NCBI GenBank assembly: GCA_023430065.1
Contig: JAEZCG010000119.1
Location: 1-34,190 of the forward strand
From: Pseudomonadota bacterium
GTDB lineage: Bacteria > Pseudomonadota > Gammaproteobacteria > Burkholderiales > SHXO01
Direction of reading: 5' to 3'
Length of the DNA stretch: 34,190 nucleotides
Shown: positions 26,306 to 34,190 of the stretch, in pieces
How the letters are laid out: every line of letters begins with the position of its first letter
Position numbering within the stretch: position 1 is the first letter of the stretch
The notes under the pieces: generated by a model
Databases searched by the model: none
What the model saw: only the letters and a program-made list of their open reading frames with translations
What the model was told of the DNA's origin: nothing
Program-made: the position numbers and the translations under genes

Positions 26306-28155
26306 TGAACCGGCTCCACGCCATGCCATTCGGCGCCGAGGCGCTGGTTGGCGGCGGCACACGCTTTCGCCTGTGGGCGCCCTCGGCCGCGCACGTCGAG
26401 GTGCTGCTCTACGGCAACGGACCGGTGCGGCGCCTGGACATGCCGCGCGACGCCATGGGCTGGTGCGAATGCACCGTCGACGACGTCGGCCATGGCGCGC
26501 TGTACCGCTTTCTGGTGGACGGTTACCTGGAGGTGCCGGATCCGGCCTCGCGCTTCAATCCCCAGGATGTGCAGGGACCGAGCATGGTGATCGATGCGCG
26601 CCGCTTCGACTGGTCCGACCGCGATTGGAGGGGGCGCCCCTGGCACGAAGCGGTGGTCTACGAGTTGCACGTCGGCACTTACACCTACGAGGGCACGTTC
26701 CGCGCGCTCGAGGCACGGCTCGACGCGCTGGTCGATCTCGGCGTGAGTGCCGTGGAACTCATGCCCATTGCCGATTTCCCCGGCTCGCGCAACTGGGGCT
26801 ACGATGGCGTGCTGCTGTTCGCGCCCGACGCGCGCTACGGGACGCCCGACGACCTGAAACGCCTGGTGGACGCAGCACACCGGCGCGGCCTGGCGATGCT
26901 CCTCGACGTGGTCTACAACCACTTCGGCCCGGAAGGCAACTACCTACACGCCTACGCCGCAGACTTCTTCACGGCGCGGCATCGCACGCCATGGGGCGCA
27001 GGCATCAACTTCGACGGTCCGGGCAGCCGGACGGTACGCGACTTCTACCTGCACAACGCGCTGTACTGGCTGGACGAGTACCGCTTCGACGGATTGCGCT
27101 TCGACGCCGTACACGCCCTTGCCGACGACTCGCATCCGCACCTGCTCGAGGAGATTGCGCAAGCAGTGCGCACGCACTTCGGCGACAGCCGGCACGTACA
27201 CCTCATCCTCGAGAACGATGACAATTCCGCGCATCTTCTCGGCGATGCCTCGGAGCGGCCCGGCCGCTTCGACGCACAGTGGAACGACGACGTCCATCAC
27301 TGCCTGCACGTGGCGGTGACCGGCGAGCGCGACGGCTACTACCGCGACTACTGGGACGACACGGACGCGTGGCGGACGCAGCGCCTGCTCGCACGCGCGC
27401 TCGCCGAGGGGTTTGCCTGGCAGGGCGAGCGCTCCCCGTATCGCGCAGGGGAACCCCGGGGCGAGCCGAGCGGCCATCTGCCGCCGAGCGCCTTCGTCGG
27501 CTTCCTGCAGAATCACGACCAGATCGGCAACCGCGCGTTGGGCGAACGGCTCGGCCGGCTCGCACCCGAACCGGCGCTGCGTGCGGCGGTGGCAACCCTC
27601 CTGCTGGCGCCGCACGTGCCCATGCTCTTCATGGGCGAGGAGTGGAACGCGCCGGAACCCTTCCTGTTCTTTTGCGAGTTCGACCCGGAACTCGCGGCCA
27701 AAGTACGCGAAGGTCGCCGCGGCGAGTTCGCCGCCTTCGAGCGCTTCCGGGATCCGCGCGCGCGCCTGCTCATCCCCGACCCCTGCGATCCCGGCACCTT
27801 CGTGCGCTCGCGTCTAGATCACGACCTCGCGCTGCAGGAACCGCACAGCGGCTGGCTCGCCCTGTACCGCCACCTGCTCGGACTGCGTCGCTGCGAGCTC
27901 GTCCCGCGCCTGCCCGGATGCCGTGCACTGGATGCGCACGTGGGGCGGCAGGGGGAACTGTGCCTGCGCTGGCGCATGGGCGACGGTGCCGTGCTGCGCC
28001 TGCTCGCGAACTTCTCCGACACCTCCACGCTGCAGCCGATGCGCACGGAGGGACGCCTGCTCTACACGACGCATGCGGAGTTCGGCGCCGCGCTGACCGG
28101 CAGCGCGCTCGCGCCGTGGTGTGTGGTGTGGTCGCTGGCCGCTGCGCATGACTGA
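26305..28155 (+). CDS. treZ: Malto-oligosyltrehalose trehalohydrolase
   Basis: A 616-residue GH13_10 enzyme that releases trehalose from the trehalose-capped end of malto-oligosaccharides made by TreY. The N-terminal beta domain (residues 1-100) has FRLWAPSAAHVEVLLYG. The barrel carries YELHVGTYTYEGTF, MPIADFPGSRNWGYDGVL and NHFGPEGNYLHAYA, all TreZ landmarks; catalytic residues are D267 (GLRFDAVHAL), E303 (LILENDD) and D405 (LQNHDQIGNRA). The ATG at 26305 overlaps the glgX stop by one base. Its own stop lies 8 bases inside the malQ-treY fusion, so the three are translationally linked. Length is normal for the family. Confidence 0.97.
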   Translation: MNRLHAMPFGAEALVGGGTRFRLWAPSAAHVEVLLYGNGPVRRLDMPRDAMGWCECTVDDVGHGALYRFLVDGYLEVPDPASRFNPQDVQGPSMVIDARRFDWSDRDWRGRPWHEAVVYELHVGTYTYEGTFRALEARLDALVDLGVSAVELMPIADFPGSRNWGYDGVLLFAPDARYGTPDDLKRLVDAAHRRGLAMLLDVVYNHFGPEGNYLHAYAADFFTARHRTPWGAGINFDGPGSRTVRDFYLHNALYWLDEYRFDGLRFDAVHALADDSHPHLLEEIAQAVRTHFGDSRHVHLILENDDNSAHLLGDASERPGRFDAQWNDDVHHCLHVAVTGERDGYYRDYWDDTDAWRTQRLLARALAEGFAWQGERSPYRAGEPRGEPSGHLPPSAFVGFLQNHDQIGNRALGERLGRLAPEPALRAAVATLLLAPHVPMLFMGEEWNAPEPFLFFCEFDPELAAKVREGRRGEFAAFERFRDPRARLLIPDPCDPGTFVRSRLDHDLALQEPHSGWLALYRHLLGLRRCELVPRLPGCRALDAHVGRQGELCLRWRMGDGAVLRLLANFSDTSTLQPMRTEGRLLYTTHAEFGAALTGSALAPWCVVWSLAAAHD

Positions 28156-31100
28156 GGCGGGCACGCTCGCGGCACGGGCCGCCGAGCAGGGGATCGCGAC
28201 GGGCTACCACGACATCTGGGGCACCTGGCACGAGGCTTCGCCGCAGACGCTGGGCGCACTGCTCGAGTGCATGCATCTCGGGCAGCATGGCACCGCGGCG
28301 CTGCTGCCGCCCGTGCTGGTGCGCGGCGGCCGGCGCGCACACGAGCCGGTCGTGTTGCGCGTACCGCGTGCGCTTGCCGCAGCGACACTCGAGCTGGACG
28401 TGCACGCTGAGGATGGCGGACAGCATCGCCATGCGATCGCGCTGGCGACCTTGCGGCGGGTTGACGCGGCCGACGACGACGCCTCCGACACGGTGCGGCT
28501 GGAACTGCCGCTGCCCGAGATGCCAGTGGGTTATCACCGCCTGCGACTGAGGCACGGACACGAGACGCTGTGCGAGAGCCTGCTGGCCAGCACACCAGGG
28601 CGATGTCATGTCCCGGAACTGCTCGCCGGCGAGGGCCGTGCCTGGGGACCGTCTGTCCAGCTCTACGCCCTGCGCTCGGAGCGCAACTGGGGCATCGGCG
28701 ACTTCTCGGACCTGACCGTCCTGCTCGAGCAGTGGGCCGCCCGAGGCGCCAATGTGGTGGCACTCAATCCGTTGCACGCCTTGTTCCTCGACAACCCCGC
28801 ACAGGCGAGCCCGTACAGCCCCTCGAGCCGGCTGTTCCTCAACGTCCTCTACCTCGACGTGGAGCGCATCGACGACATGCGCGAGTCCGAGCCGGCCCGC
28901 GCGCTCGTGCGCACGCCCGAGTTCCAGGCCGAATTGCAGCGTCTGCGCACCGCCGAACTGGTCGACTACCCGGCAGTGGCCGAGCTCAAGCTGCGCGTAC
29001 TCGGTCTGCTGCACGAGAATTTCCGGACCCGGCATGCACGCGCATACGATGCGCGTCGGCGCGCCTTCCGCCGCTTCTGCGAGGACGGCGGCGAGGATCT
29101 GGCGCACCACGCGTCGTGGGAGGCGCTCCAGGAGCGGATGCGGCGCGAACATCCCGAAGCGTGGGGATGGCCGGTGTGGCCCGACGCATGGCGCGATCCC
29201 GCTTCGCCGGAGGTGCGGCGCTTCCGTGACGAGCATGCGGCACGCATCGAGTTCTTCGAGTATCTCCAGTGGCAGGCCGATCTGCAGCTGGCGGAGGTCG
29301 CCGCGCGCGCCAGGTCGCTCGGGCTTGGCGTGGGCTTGTACGGCGATCTCGCCGTGTCGATCGACCGCGGCGGCAGCGAGGCGTGGGCGCACCAAGACCT
29401 GTACGCACTGGACGCGAGCATCGGCGCTCCACCCGATGCCTTCAACGCGCTGGGGCAGAACTGGGGGCTCCCGCCGCCGATTCCCGCGCACCTGCGCGCG
29501 CACGCCTATGCGCCCTTCATCGCCACCCTGCGCCGCTGCATGCGGCACATGGGCGCGCTGCGCGTGGATCACGTCATGGCGCTCATGCGCCTGTTCTGGA
29601 TCCCGCCCGGCGGCGAGGCGCGCGACGGCACCTACGTGCACTACCCTCTCGACGATCTCCTCGGCCTGCTGGCGCTGGAGAGCGTGCGTCATCGCTGCAT
29701 GGTGGTGGGCGAGGACCTCGGAACGGTGCCCGATGCACTGCGCGCGGCACTGGCGGAACTGGGCGTGCTGTCCTACCGGCTGTTGCTGTTCGAACGCGAC
29801 GCCGGCGGCGACTTCAAGCCGCCGTCCGAGTATCCGTCGCAGGCATTGGTGGCGGGCTCCACCCACGACCTGCCGACGCTCGCGGGATTCTGGGAAGGGC
29901 ACGACATCGTCCTGCGCGAAGCACTCGGACTGTTCGCTTCCGAGCGCGCCCGCCAGGACGAGATGGTGGCGCGCGCGCAGACCCGCGTGCGCCTGCTCCT
30001 GCTTCTCGAACGCGAAGGCCTGCTGCCGCCGGGAGCAACCGCGGATCCGCAGTCGCTGCCGGAGATGACACCGGCGCTCTCGCTCGCCCTGCACGCCCTG
30101 CTGGCGCACACGCCGTGCAAGCTCATGCTCGTGCAACTGGAGGATGTGACCGGCGCGCGCGAGCAGGTGAACGTTCCCGGCACGACCGACCAACATCCGA
30201 ACTGGCGGCGGCGACTTGCACTGTCGCTGGAACGCTTTCCCCAGGAGGACCGCTTCGTCAGCCTCTGCGAACGGCTGCGCGCGCTGCGCGGCGCGGCGCC
30301 TGCCCCCCGTCCGGGCGCGCACGCCGCGAGGCCGCTGATCATCCCGCGCGCGACCTACCGCATGCAGCTCAACGCGGGATTCACCCTGCGACAGGTCACC
30401 GCCCTGGTGCCCTACCTGGCGCGCCTGGGCGTGAGCCACGTGTACTGCTCCCCCTATTTGCGTGCCCGACCGGGCAGCACCCACGGCTACGACATCGTCG
30501 ACCACGAGGCGCTCAATCCTGAGATCGGAGACGACACCGACCTGGATCGCTTCGTCGAGGCGCTGCGCACGCATGGCATGGGTCAGATCGTGGACGTGGT
30601 GCCGAACCACATGGGTGTGATGGGGGCCGACAACGGCTGGTGGCTGGACGTGCTGGAGAACGGGCCGGCTTCGATCCACGCCGAGTACTTCGACATCGAC
30701 TGGGATCCGCTCAACGACGCGCTCACCGGCCGGGTGCTGCTGCCGGTGTTGGGCGAGCACTACGGCCTCGTGCTCGAGCGCGGCGAGTTGCAGCTGCGTT
30801 TCGACGCGGACGAGGGCAGCTTCAGTGTCTGGTACTGGCAGCACCGTTTCCCCGTCGACCCGCGCTGCTATCCGGAGATCCTCGAGCGTGCGCTGCACCT
30901 CGCGCCTCCGCAGGCACTGTCGGCAGACGCGCGTGCCGCGGTCGAAAGCCTGGTCGCGGCGCTGTCGCACCTGCCTGCGCGGGAGTCGACCGACGTCGCG
31001 GCACGCACCGAGCGCCATCGCGACAAGGGCGTGCACAAGCGGCGGCTGGCGGAACTGGTCGCGGCACAGCCCGCGCTGGCCGACGGGGTGCGCGCTGCAC

Positions 31101-33187
31101 TGGCCGCGCTCAACGGCATCCCCGGCGATGCCTCCAGCTTCGACGCGCTGCACGGCCTGCTCGAGCGCCAGGCGTGGCGCCTGGCCTACTGGCGCGTGGC
31201 CTCCGACGAGATCAACTACCGCCGCTTCTTCGACATCAACGACCTGGCCGGGCTGCGCGTCGAGAACGAAGCCGTGTTCGACGCGACGCACCGGCGTGTG
31301 CTCGAGCTGGTCGCCCAGGGAAAGGTGGACGGCCTGCGGGTCGACCATCCGGACGGCCTGTACGATCCCGCCGGCTACTTCCGTCGTCTCCAGGACCGCG
31401 TCGCCGCGCAGCGCGGCGGAAGCGCAGACGAAAGGCGACGTGCGATCTACCTGCTGGCCGAGAAGATCACTGCGTCGCACGAGCACCTTCCGCGCAGCTG
31501 GGCGGTGCACGGCACCACCGGCTACCGCTTTGCCAACGTGGTCAACGGACTGTTCGTGGATGCGCGCGCACGTTCGCGCATCGAGCGGGTCTACCGCAGC
31601 TTCACCGGCGATGCCGGCAGCTGGGAGGAGACCGCCTATCAGGCCAAGCGGCTGGTCATGCGCACCGCGCTGTCGAGCGAATTGAACGTGCTCGCCACGC
31701 GCCTGTTGCGCATCGCGCGCGCCGACCGCCACACGCGCGACTTCACCCTCAGCGCGCTGCGCCAGGCACTGATCGAGGTGGTCGCCTGCTTTCCCGTCTA
31801 CCGGACCTACGTGAGCGAGCGCGCCTCCACCGCGGACAAGCGGCACATCCACTGGGCGCTGGGTCGGGCGCGGCGCCGCGCGCAGGCGGCCGACACGAGC
31901 GTGTTCGACTTCCTGCACTCCGTGCTGATCGCGCAGCCCTCGCCCGGCGCGCCGGAGGGCATGGCGCAACGGATGCTGGCCTTCACCGGCAAGTTCCAGC
32001 AGTTCACTGCGCCGGTCACCGCCAAGGGGATCGAGGACACCGCCTTTTACCGCTACGTGCCCCTGGTATCGCTCAACGAGGTGGGCGGCGGACCGGGTAG
32101 CTTCGGCCTCTCGCTGGACGCCTTCCATCGCGCGAATTACACGCGCCGCCGCGACTGGCCCCACACCATGCTCGCCACGTCGACGCACGACACCAAGCGC
32201 TCGGAGGACGTGCGTGCCCGCATCGACGTGCTGTCGGAACTTCCCGGGGCGTGGCGCCTCGCCCTGCGTCGCTGGGCGCGCCTGAACCGCACCCGCAAGC
32301 GTGAAGTGGACGGCCGCGAAGCGCCATCGCGCAAGGACGAGTATCTGCTGTACCAGACGCTGATCGGAAGTTTTCCTGCGCAGGAGCCGGACGACGCCGC
32401 GCTGGAGGTCTACCGCGCGCGCATCGTTCAGTACATGACCAAGGCCGTGCGCGAGGCGAAGACCGAGTCGAGCTGGATCAACGTGAACGCACCCTATGAG
32501 GAGGCGCTTGCCGCCTTCGTCGATGCCCTGCTCGCCCGGCGCGAGGGCAACCGCTTCCTCGACGATTTCCTGCCGCTGCAGCGGCGCGTCGCGCTGGCCG
32601 GCGCGCTGAACAGCCTCGCACAGACGGTCGTCAAGTTCACGGTGCCTGGCGTTCCGGACATCTACCGCGGCAGCGAGAGCTTCGATCTCTCGCTGGTGGA
32701 TCCGGACAATCGCCGGCCGGTCGACTACGATGCGCTCGAAGCGATGCTGGCGCGCATCGACGACGAGGCGGACGCTCCCCCCGAGGGCGTGTGCCCGAAG
32801 CTCTTCGTCACCGCTCGCCTGCTCGCGCTGCGCGCCACGCGAGAGGCGCTGTTGCGCGACGGCGACTATCTGCCGCTTGCGACCGGTGGCGAGCATGCGC
32901 AACGGCTATGCGCCTACGCCCGCCGGCTGACCGGCCAGTGGCTGGTCGTTGCTGTACCCCGTCTGGCAGCATCGCTGATCCAGGACGGTGCGCGCTGGCC
33001 TGCGCCGGATGCCTGGGGCGACACCCACGTCGTACTCGACGAACTGTCCGGACAGCCGTTGCACGACGTGTTCACGCGGCGGGTTGCCGCCGTGCCGTCC
33101 GGCCGCGCCCACCTGCGGGCCAGTGACCTGTTCGCGCGCTTTCCGGTCAGCGTCCTGATCGCGGACGCCCATCGGGGCGCCGGCTAG
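28148..33187 (+). CDS. malQ-treY: 4-alpha-glucanotransferase/malto-oligosyltrehalose synthase fusion (MalQ-TreY)
   Basis: One open frame of 1679 residues encodes two complete enzymes. Residues ~1-712 are a MalQ-type GH77 4-alpha-glucanotransferase: LYALRSERNWGIGDFSDL, ALNPLHALF, SPYSPSSRLFLN, nucleophile D474 (LRVDHVMAL), E522 (VVGEDLGTVP) and D574 (STHDLPTL). A short proline/alanine-rich linker (about 713-732) follows. Residues ~733-1679 are TreY (GH13_26), which turns the reducing end of a glucan into a trehalose cap: ATYRMQLNAGFTL, YCSPYLRARPGSTHGYDI, D1066 (LRVDHPDGLYDP), E1105 (LLAEKI) and D1348 (TSTHDTKRSED). Both active sites look intact. In related bacteria these are adjacent separate genes. 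The ATG at 28148 overlaps the treZ end by 8 bases. MalQ would lengthen short chains that TreY and TreZ can then use. Confidence 0.95.
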   Translation: MTEAGTLAARAAEQGIATGYHDIWGTWHEASPQTLGALLECMHLGQHGTAALLPPVLVRGGRRAHEPVVLRVPRALAAATLELDVHAEDGGQHRHAIALATLRRVDAADDDASDTVRLELPLPEMPVGYHRLRLRHGHETLCESLLASTPGRCHVPELLAGEGRAWGPSVQLYALRSERNWGIGDFSDLTVLLEQWAARGANVVALNPLHALFLDNPAQASPYSPSSRLFLNVLYLDVERIDDMRESEPARALVRTPEFQAELQRLRTAELVDYPAVAELKLRVLGLLHENFRTRHARAYDARRRAFRRFCEDGGEDLAHHASWEALQERMRREHPEAWGWPVWPDAWRDPASPEVRRFRDEHAARIEFFEYLQWQADLQLAEVAARARSLGLGVGLYGDLAVSIDRGGSEAWAHQDLYALDASIGAPPDAFNALGQNWGLPPPIPAHLRAHAYAPFIATLRRCMRHMGALRVDHVMALMRLFWIPPGGEARDGTYVHYPLDDLLGLLALESVRHRCMVVGEDLGTVPDALRAALAELGVLSYRLLLFERDAGGDFKPPSEYPSQALVAGSTHDLPTLAGFWEGHDIVLREALGLFASERARQDEMVARAQTRVRLLLLLEREGLLPPGATADPQSLPEMTPALSLALHALLAHTPCKLMLVQLEDVTGAREQVNVPGTTDQHPNWRRRLALSLERFPQEDRFVSLCERLRALRGAAPAPRPGAHAARPLIIPRATYRMQLNAGFTLRQVTALVPYLARLGVSHVYCSPYLRARPGSTHGYDIVDHEALNPEIGDDTDLDRFVEALRTHGMGQIVDVVPNHMGVMGADNGWWLDVLENGPASIHAEYFDIDWDPLNDALTGRVLLPVLGEHYGLVLERGELQLRFDADEGSFSVWYWQHRFPVDPRCYPEILERALHLAPPQALSADARAAVESLVAALSHLPARESTDVAARTERHRDKGVHKRRLAELVAAQPALADGVRAALAALNGIPGDASSFDALHGLLERQAWRLAYWRVASDEINYRRFFDINDLAGLRVENEAVFDATHRRVLELVAQGKVDGLRVDHPDGLYDPAGYFRRLQDRVAAQRGGSADERRRAIYLLAEKITASHEHLPRSWAVHGTTGYRFANVVNGLFVDARARSRIERVYRSFTGDAGSWEETAYQAKRLVMRTALSSELNVLATRLLRIARADRHTRDFTLSALRQALIEVVACFPVYRTYVSERASTADKRHIHWALGRARRRAQAADTSVFDFLHSVLIAQPSPGAPEGMAQRMLAFTGKFQQFTAPVTAKGIEDTAFYRYVPLVSLNEVGGGPGSFGLSLDAFHRANYTRRRDWPHTMLATSTHDTKRSEDVRARIDVLSELPGAWRLALRRWARLNRTRKREVDGREAPSRKDEYLLYQTLIGSFPAQEPDDAALEVYRARIVQYMTKAVREAKTESSWINVNAPYEEALAAFVDALLARREGNRFLDDFLPLQRRVALAGALNSLAQTVVKFTVPGVPDIYRGSESFDLSLVDPDNRRPVDYDALEAMLARIDDEADAPPEGVCPKLFVTARLLALRATREALLRDGDYLPLATGGEHAQRLCAYARRLTGQWLVVAVPRLAASLIQDGARWPAPDAWGDTHVVLDELSGQPLHDVFTRRVAAVPSGRAHLRASDLFARFPVSVLIADAHRGAG

Positions 33188-33223
33188 TTGCCGACTTTCC
33201 ATCCGTACGAAGGAGACTAGAAA

Positions 33224-34132
33224 ATGGAGAACATTCCCCTGTCCTGGCGCGAGTGGACACCACTCGTGCTCACGCTCGCGCACGTTCTGCTCATCCTGCT
33301 GCTCGCGCTGGTCGTGATGAGCGTGAGCCGGCGCCTGATCGGCCGCGCGGGCACGTACATGAAGTCGCGGGTCGACTCACTCGAGCACGCCAAGCGCGTG
33401 GACACCCTCGGTCGGGTGTTCCGCTACGTGGCCGCCGTCGCCATCGGCCTGATCGCGGCCATGCTGATCCTGAGCGAACTGGGCATCTCCATCGCCCCCA
33501 TCCTCGGCGCAGCGGGCGTGGTCGGCCTGGCCGTGGGTTTCGGCGCGCAGAGCTTGGTGAAGGACTTCTTCTCGGGATTCTTCATCCTGCTCGAGAACCA
33601 GGTGCGGCTCGGCGACGTGGTCGAAGTGGGCGGCAAGGCCGGCCTGGTGGAGGAAGTGACGCTGCGCTACGTGCGCTTGCGCGACTACGACGGCAACGTG
33701 CACTTCGTGCCCAACGGCGAAATCACCGTCGTCTCCAACTACACCCTCGACTTTGCGCAATCGGTGATCGACCTGCGGGTCGCCTACCGTGAAGACGTGG
33801 ACGAGGCGTTGAAGGTCATGCGTACCGTCGCCGAGGCACTGCAGGCCGATCCCGCCTTCGCCCCCAAGTTCCTCGCGCCGGTGGAGATGGTGGGCGTGGA
33901 GCGCTGGGAGGACTCCGCCGTGATCCTGCGTTGCCGGTTCAGGGTGGTACCGATCGAGCAGTGGACCGTGCGCCGCGAATACCTGCGCCGTGTCAAACGG
34001 GCGTTCGACGATGCCGGCATCGAGATCCCGTATCCGCACCTGACCGTGTATGCCGGGGTGGACAAGAAGGGCCAGTCCCCCGCCTTTGCGTTGCGCGCGG
34101 CGGCACCGCTGGAGATCGCGTCCTCGCGCTGA
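33224..34132 (+). CDS. Small-conductance mechanosensitive channel (MscS family)
   Basis: A 302-residue MscS-type channel that opens on membrane stretch and releases solutes. Three helices are seen at about 12-34, 63-84 and 92-122; the last is the glycine/alanine-rich pore helix (GAAGVVGLAVGFGAQSLVKD) followed by FFSGFFILLENQVRLGDVVE. The beta domain (GLVEEVTLRYVRLRDYDG, HFVPNGEI, VVSNYT) and the alpha-beta C-terminal domain with IPYPHLTVY are complete. AGGAG lies 8 bases upstream of the ATG. It starts 36 bases after malQ-treY on the same strand, so it probably belongs to the glucan/trehalose operon. A channel beside enzymes that set trehalose levels fits osmotic protection, though this is inference. 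Confidence 0.94.
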   Translation: MENIPLSWREWTPLVLTLAHVLLILLLALVVMSVSRRLIGRAGTYMKSRVDSLEHAKRVDTLGRVFRYVAAVAIGLIAAMLILSELGISIAPILGAAGVVGLAVGFGAQSLVKDFFSGFFILLENQVRLGDVVEVGGKAGLVEEVTLRYVRLRDYDGNVHFVPNGEITVVSNYTLDFAQSVIDLRVAYREDVDEALKVMRTVAEALQADPAFAPKFLAPVEMVGVERWEDSAVILRCRFRVVPIEQWTVRREYLRRVKRAFDDAGIEIPYPHLTVYAGVDKKGQSPAFALRAAAPLEIASSR

Positions 34133-34156
34133 GTGCCGCCGCCGCGCCCTCGGCAC
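34133..34156. terminator. Weak hairpin after the MscS gene
   Basis: GTGCCG (34133-34138) can pair with CGGCAC (34151-34156) over a 12-base GC-rich loop directly after the mscS stop. There is no T tract. It is a possible end of the glucan/trehalose operon; the remaining 34 bases of the window show nothing else. Confidence 0.3.
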
Positions 34157-34190
34157 GGCGGATGCAAGCGCGGGTCACCGGGGCATGCGC

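Noticed and set aside
27770..32902. A 1710-codon minus-strand open frame opposite treZ/malQ-treY.
   Set aside because: Its translation is low-complexity and rich in R, H, A, G and Q with no recognisable motif, while the plus strand has two intact enzymes. High GC at third codon positions removes stops from the antisense frame.
28148..33187. MalQ-TreY fusion as an assembly or sequencing artefact.
   Set aside because: The frame is continuous through a plausible Pro/Ala linker, both halves are complete, and the parts are pathway neighbours; still worth confirming by re-sequencing.
1..34190. CRISPR array, tRNA, rRNA, insertion sequence or prophage genes.
   Set aside because: No regularly spaced direct repeats, no transposase, integrase or phage protein, and no cloverleaf or rRNA-like stretch was seen by eye.

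Overview
The window is 34.2 kb of GC-rich DNA with tightly packed genes, short intergenic gaps, GTG/TTG starts as well as ATG, and many start/stop overlaps. The gene set (Rnk, a CrgA-type LysR regulator, a TraR/DksA-type zinc-finger protein, a GlgE/TreS-maltokinase/TreYZ cluster) suggests a proteobacterium, most likely a betaproteobacterium (Burkholderiales/Rhodocyclales type). That assignment is inferred from family recognition, not from a search. I see no rRNA, tRNA, CRISPR array, transposase or phage gene, and no gene-free stretch longer than 300 bases; the longest gap is about 245 bases.

Left part (1-14.5 kb) is a patchwork of small units. It opens with the 3' end of a PilZ-like protein gene. 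Next comes a secreted DUF4139 protein, divergent from a NarX/DegS-type histidine kinase with its NarL/LuxR-type response regulator. A two-subunit molybdenum hydroxylase follows (2Fe-2S subunit plus a Tat-exported molybdopterin subunit, overlapping by 8 nt), then an amidase. A convergent/divergent block holds a DUF488 protein and a universal stress protein. On the minus strand, rnk, an orphan EF-G-like protein and a TraR/DksA-type zinc-finger protein lie in one direction. A LysR regulator and a class II aldolase/adducin-family protein close this part.

Right part (14.6-34.1 kb) is one co-directional alpha-glucan/trehalose locus: glgB, glgE, treS-maltokinase fusion, a five-helix MscS-like membrane protein, glgC, glgX, treZ, a malQ-treY fusion, and an MscS channel. 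Most junctions overlap or nearly touch (glgB/glgE ATGA, glgX/treZ TGATG, treZ/malQ-treY 8 nt, membrane protein/glgC 14 nt). The enzymes cover both directions of a cycle. Trehalose goes to maltose (TreS), to maltose-1-phosphate (maltokinase), to linear alpha-1,4-glucan (GlgE), and to branched glucan (GlgB). In reverse, branched glucan is debranched (GlgX), its chains are re-sized (MalQ), and trehalose is released (TreY then TreZ). GlgC makes ADP-glucose, but no glycogen synthase (GlgA) gene is in the window. Two mechanosensitive-channel-type membrane proteins sit inside and at the end of the locus, which points to an osmotic-stress role.

The most notable observations are: the glucan/trehalose cycle combined with membrane tension-channel genes; the MalQ-TreY fusion; a protein that seems to join EF-G domain III directly to domain V with no GTPase domain; and three copies of an inverted intergenic repeat (CGCAAAGG ... 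CTTTGCG). One repeat copy forms a 38-codon open frame that overlaps the glgE stop and the treS start by ATGA at both ends. Another copy creates a false signal peptide upstream of glgX.
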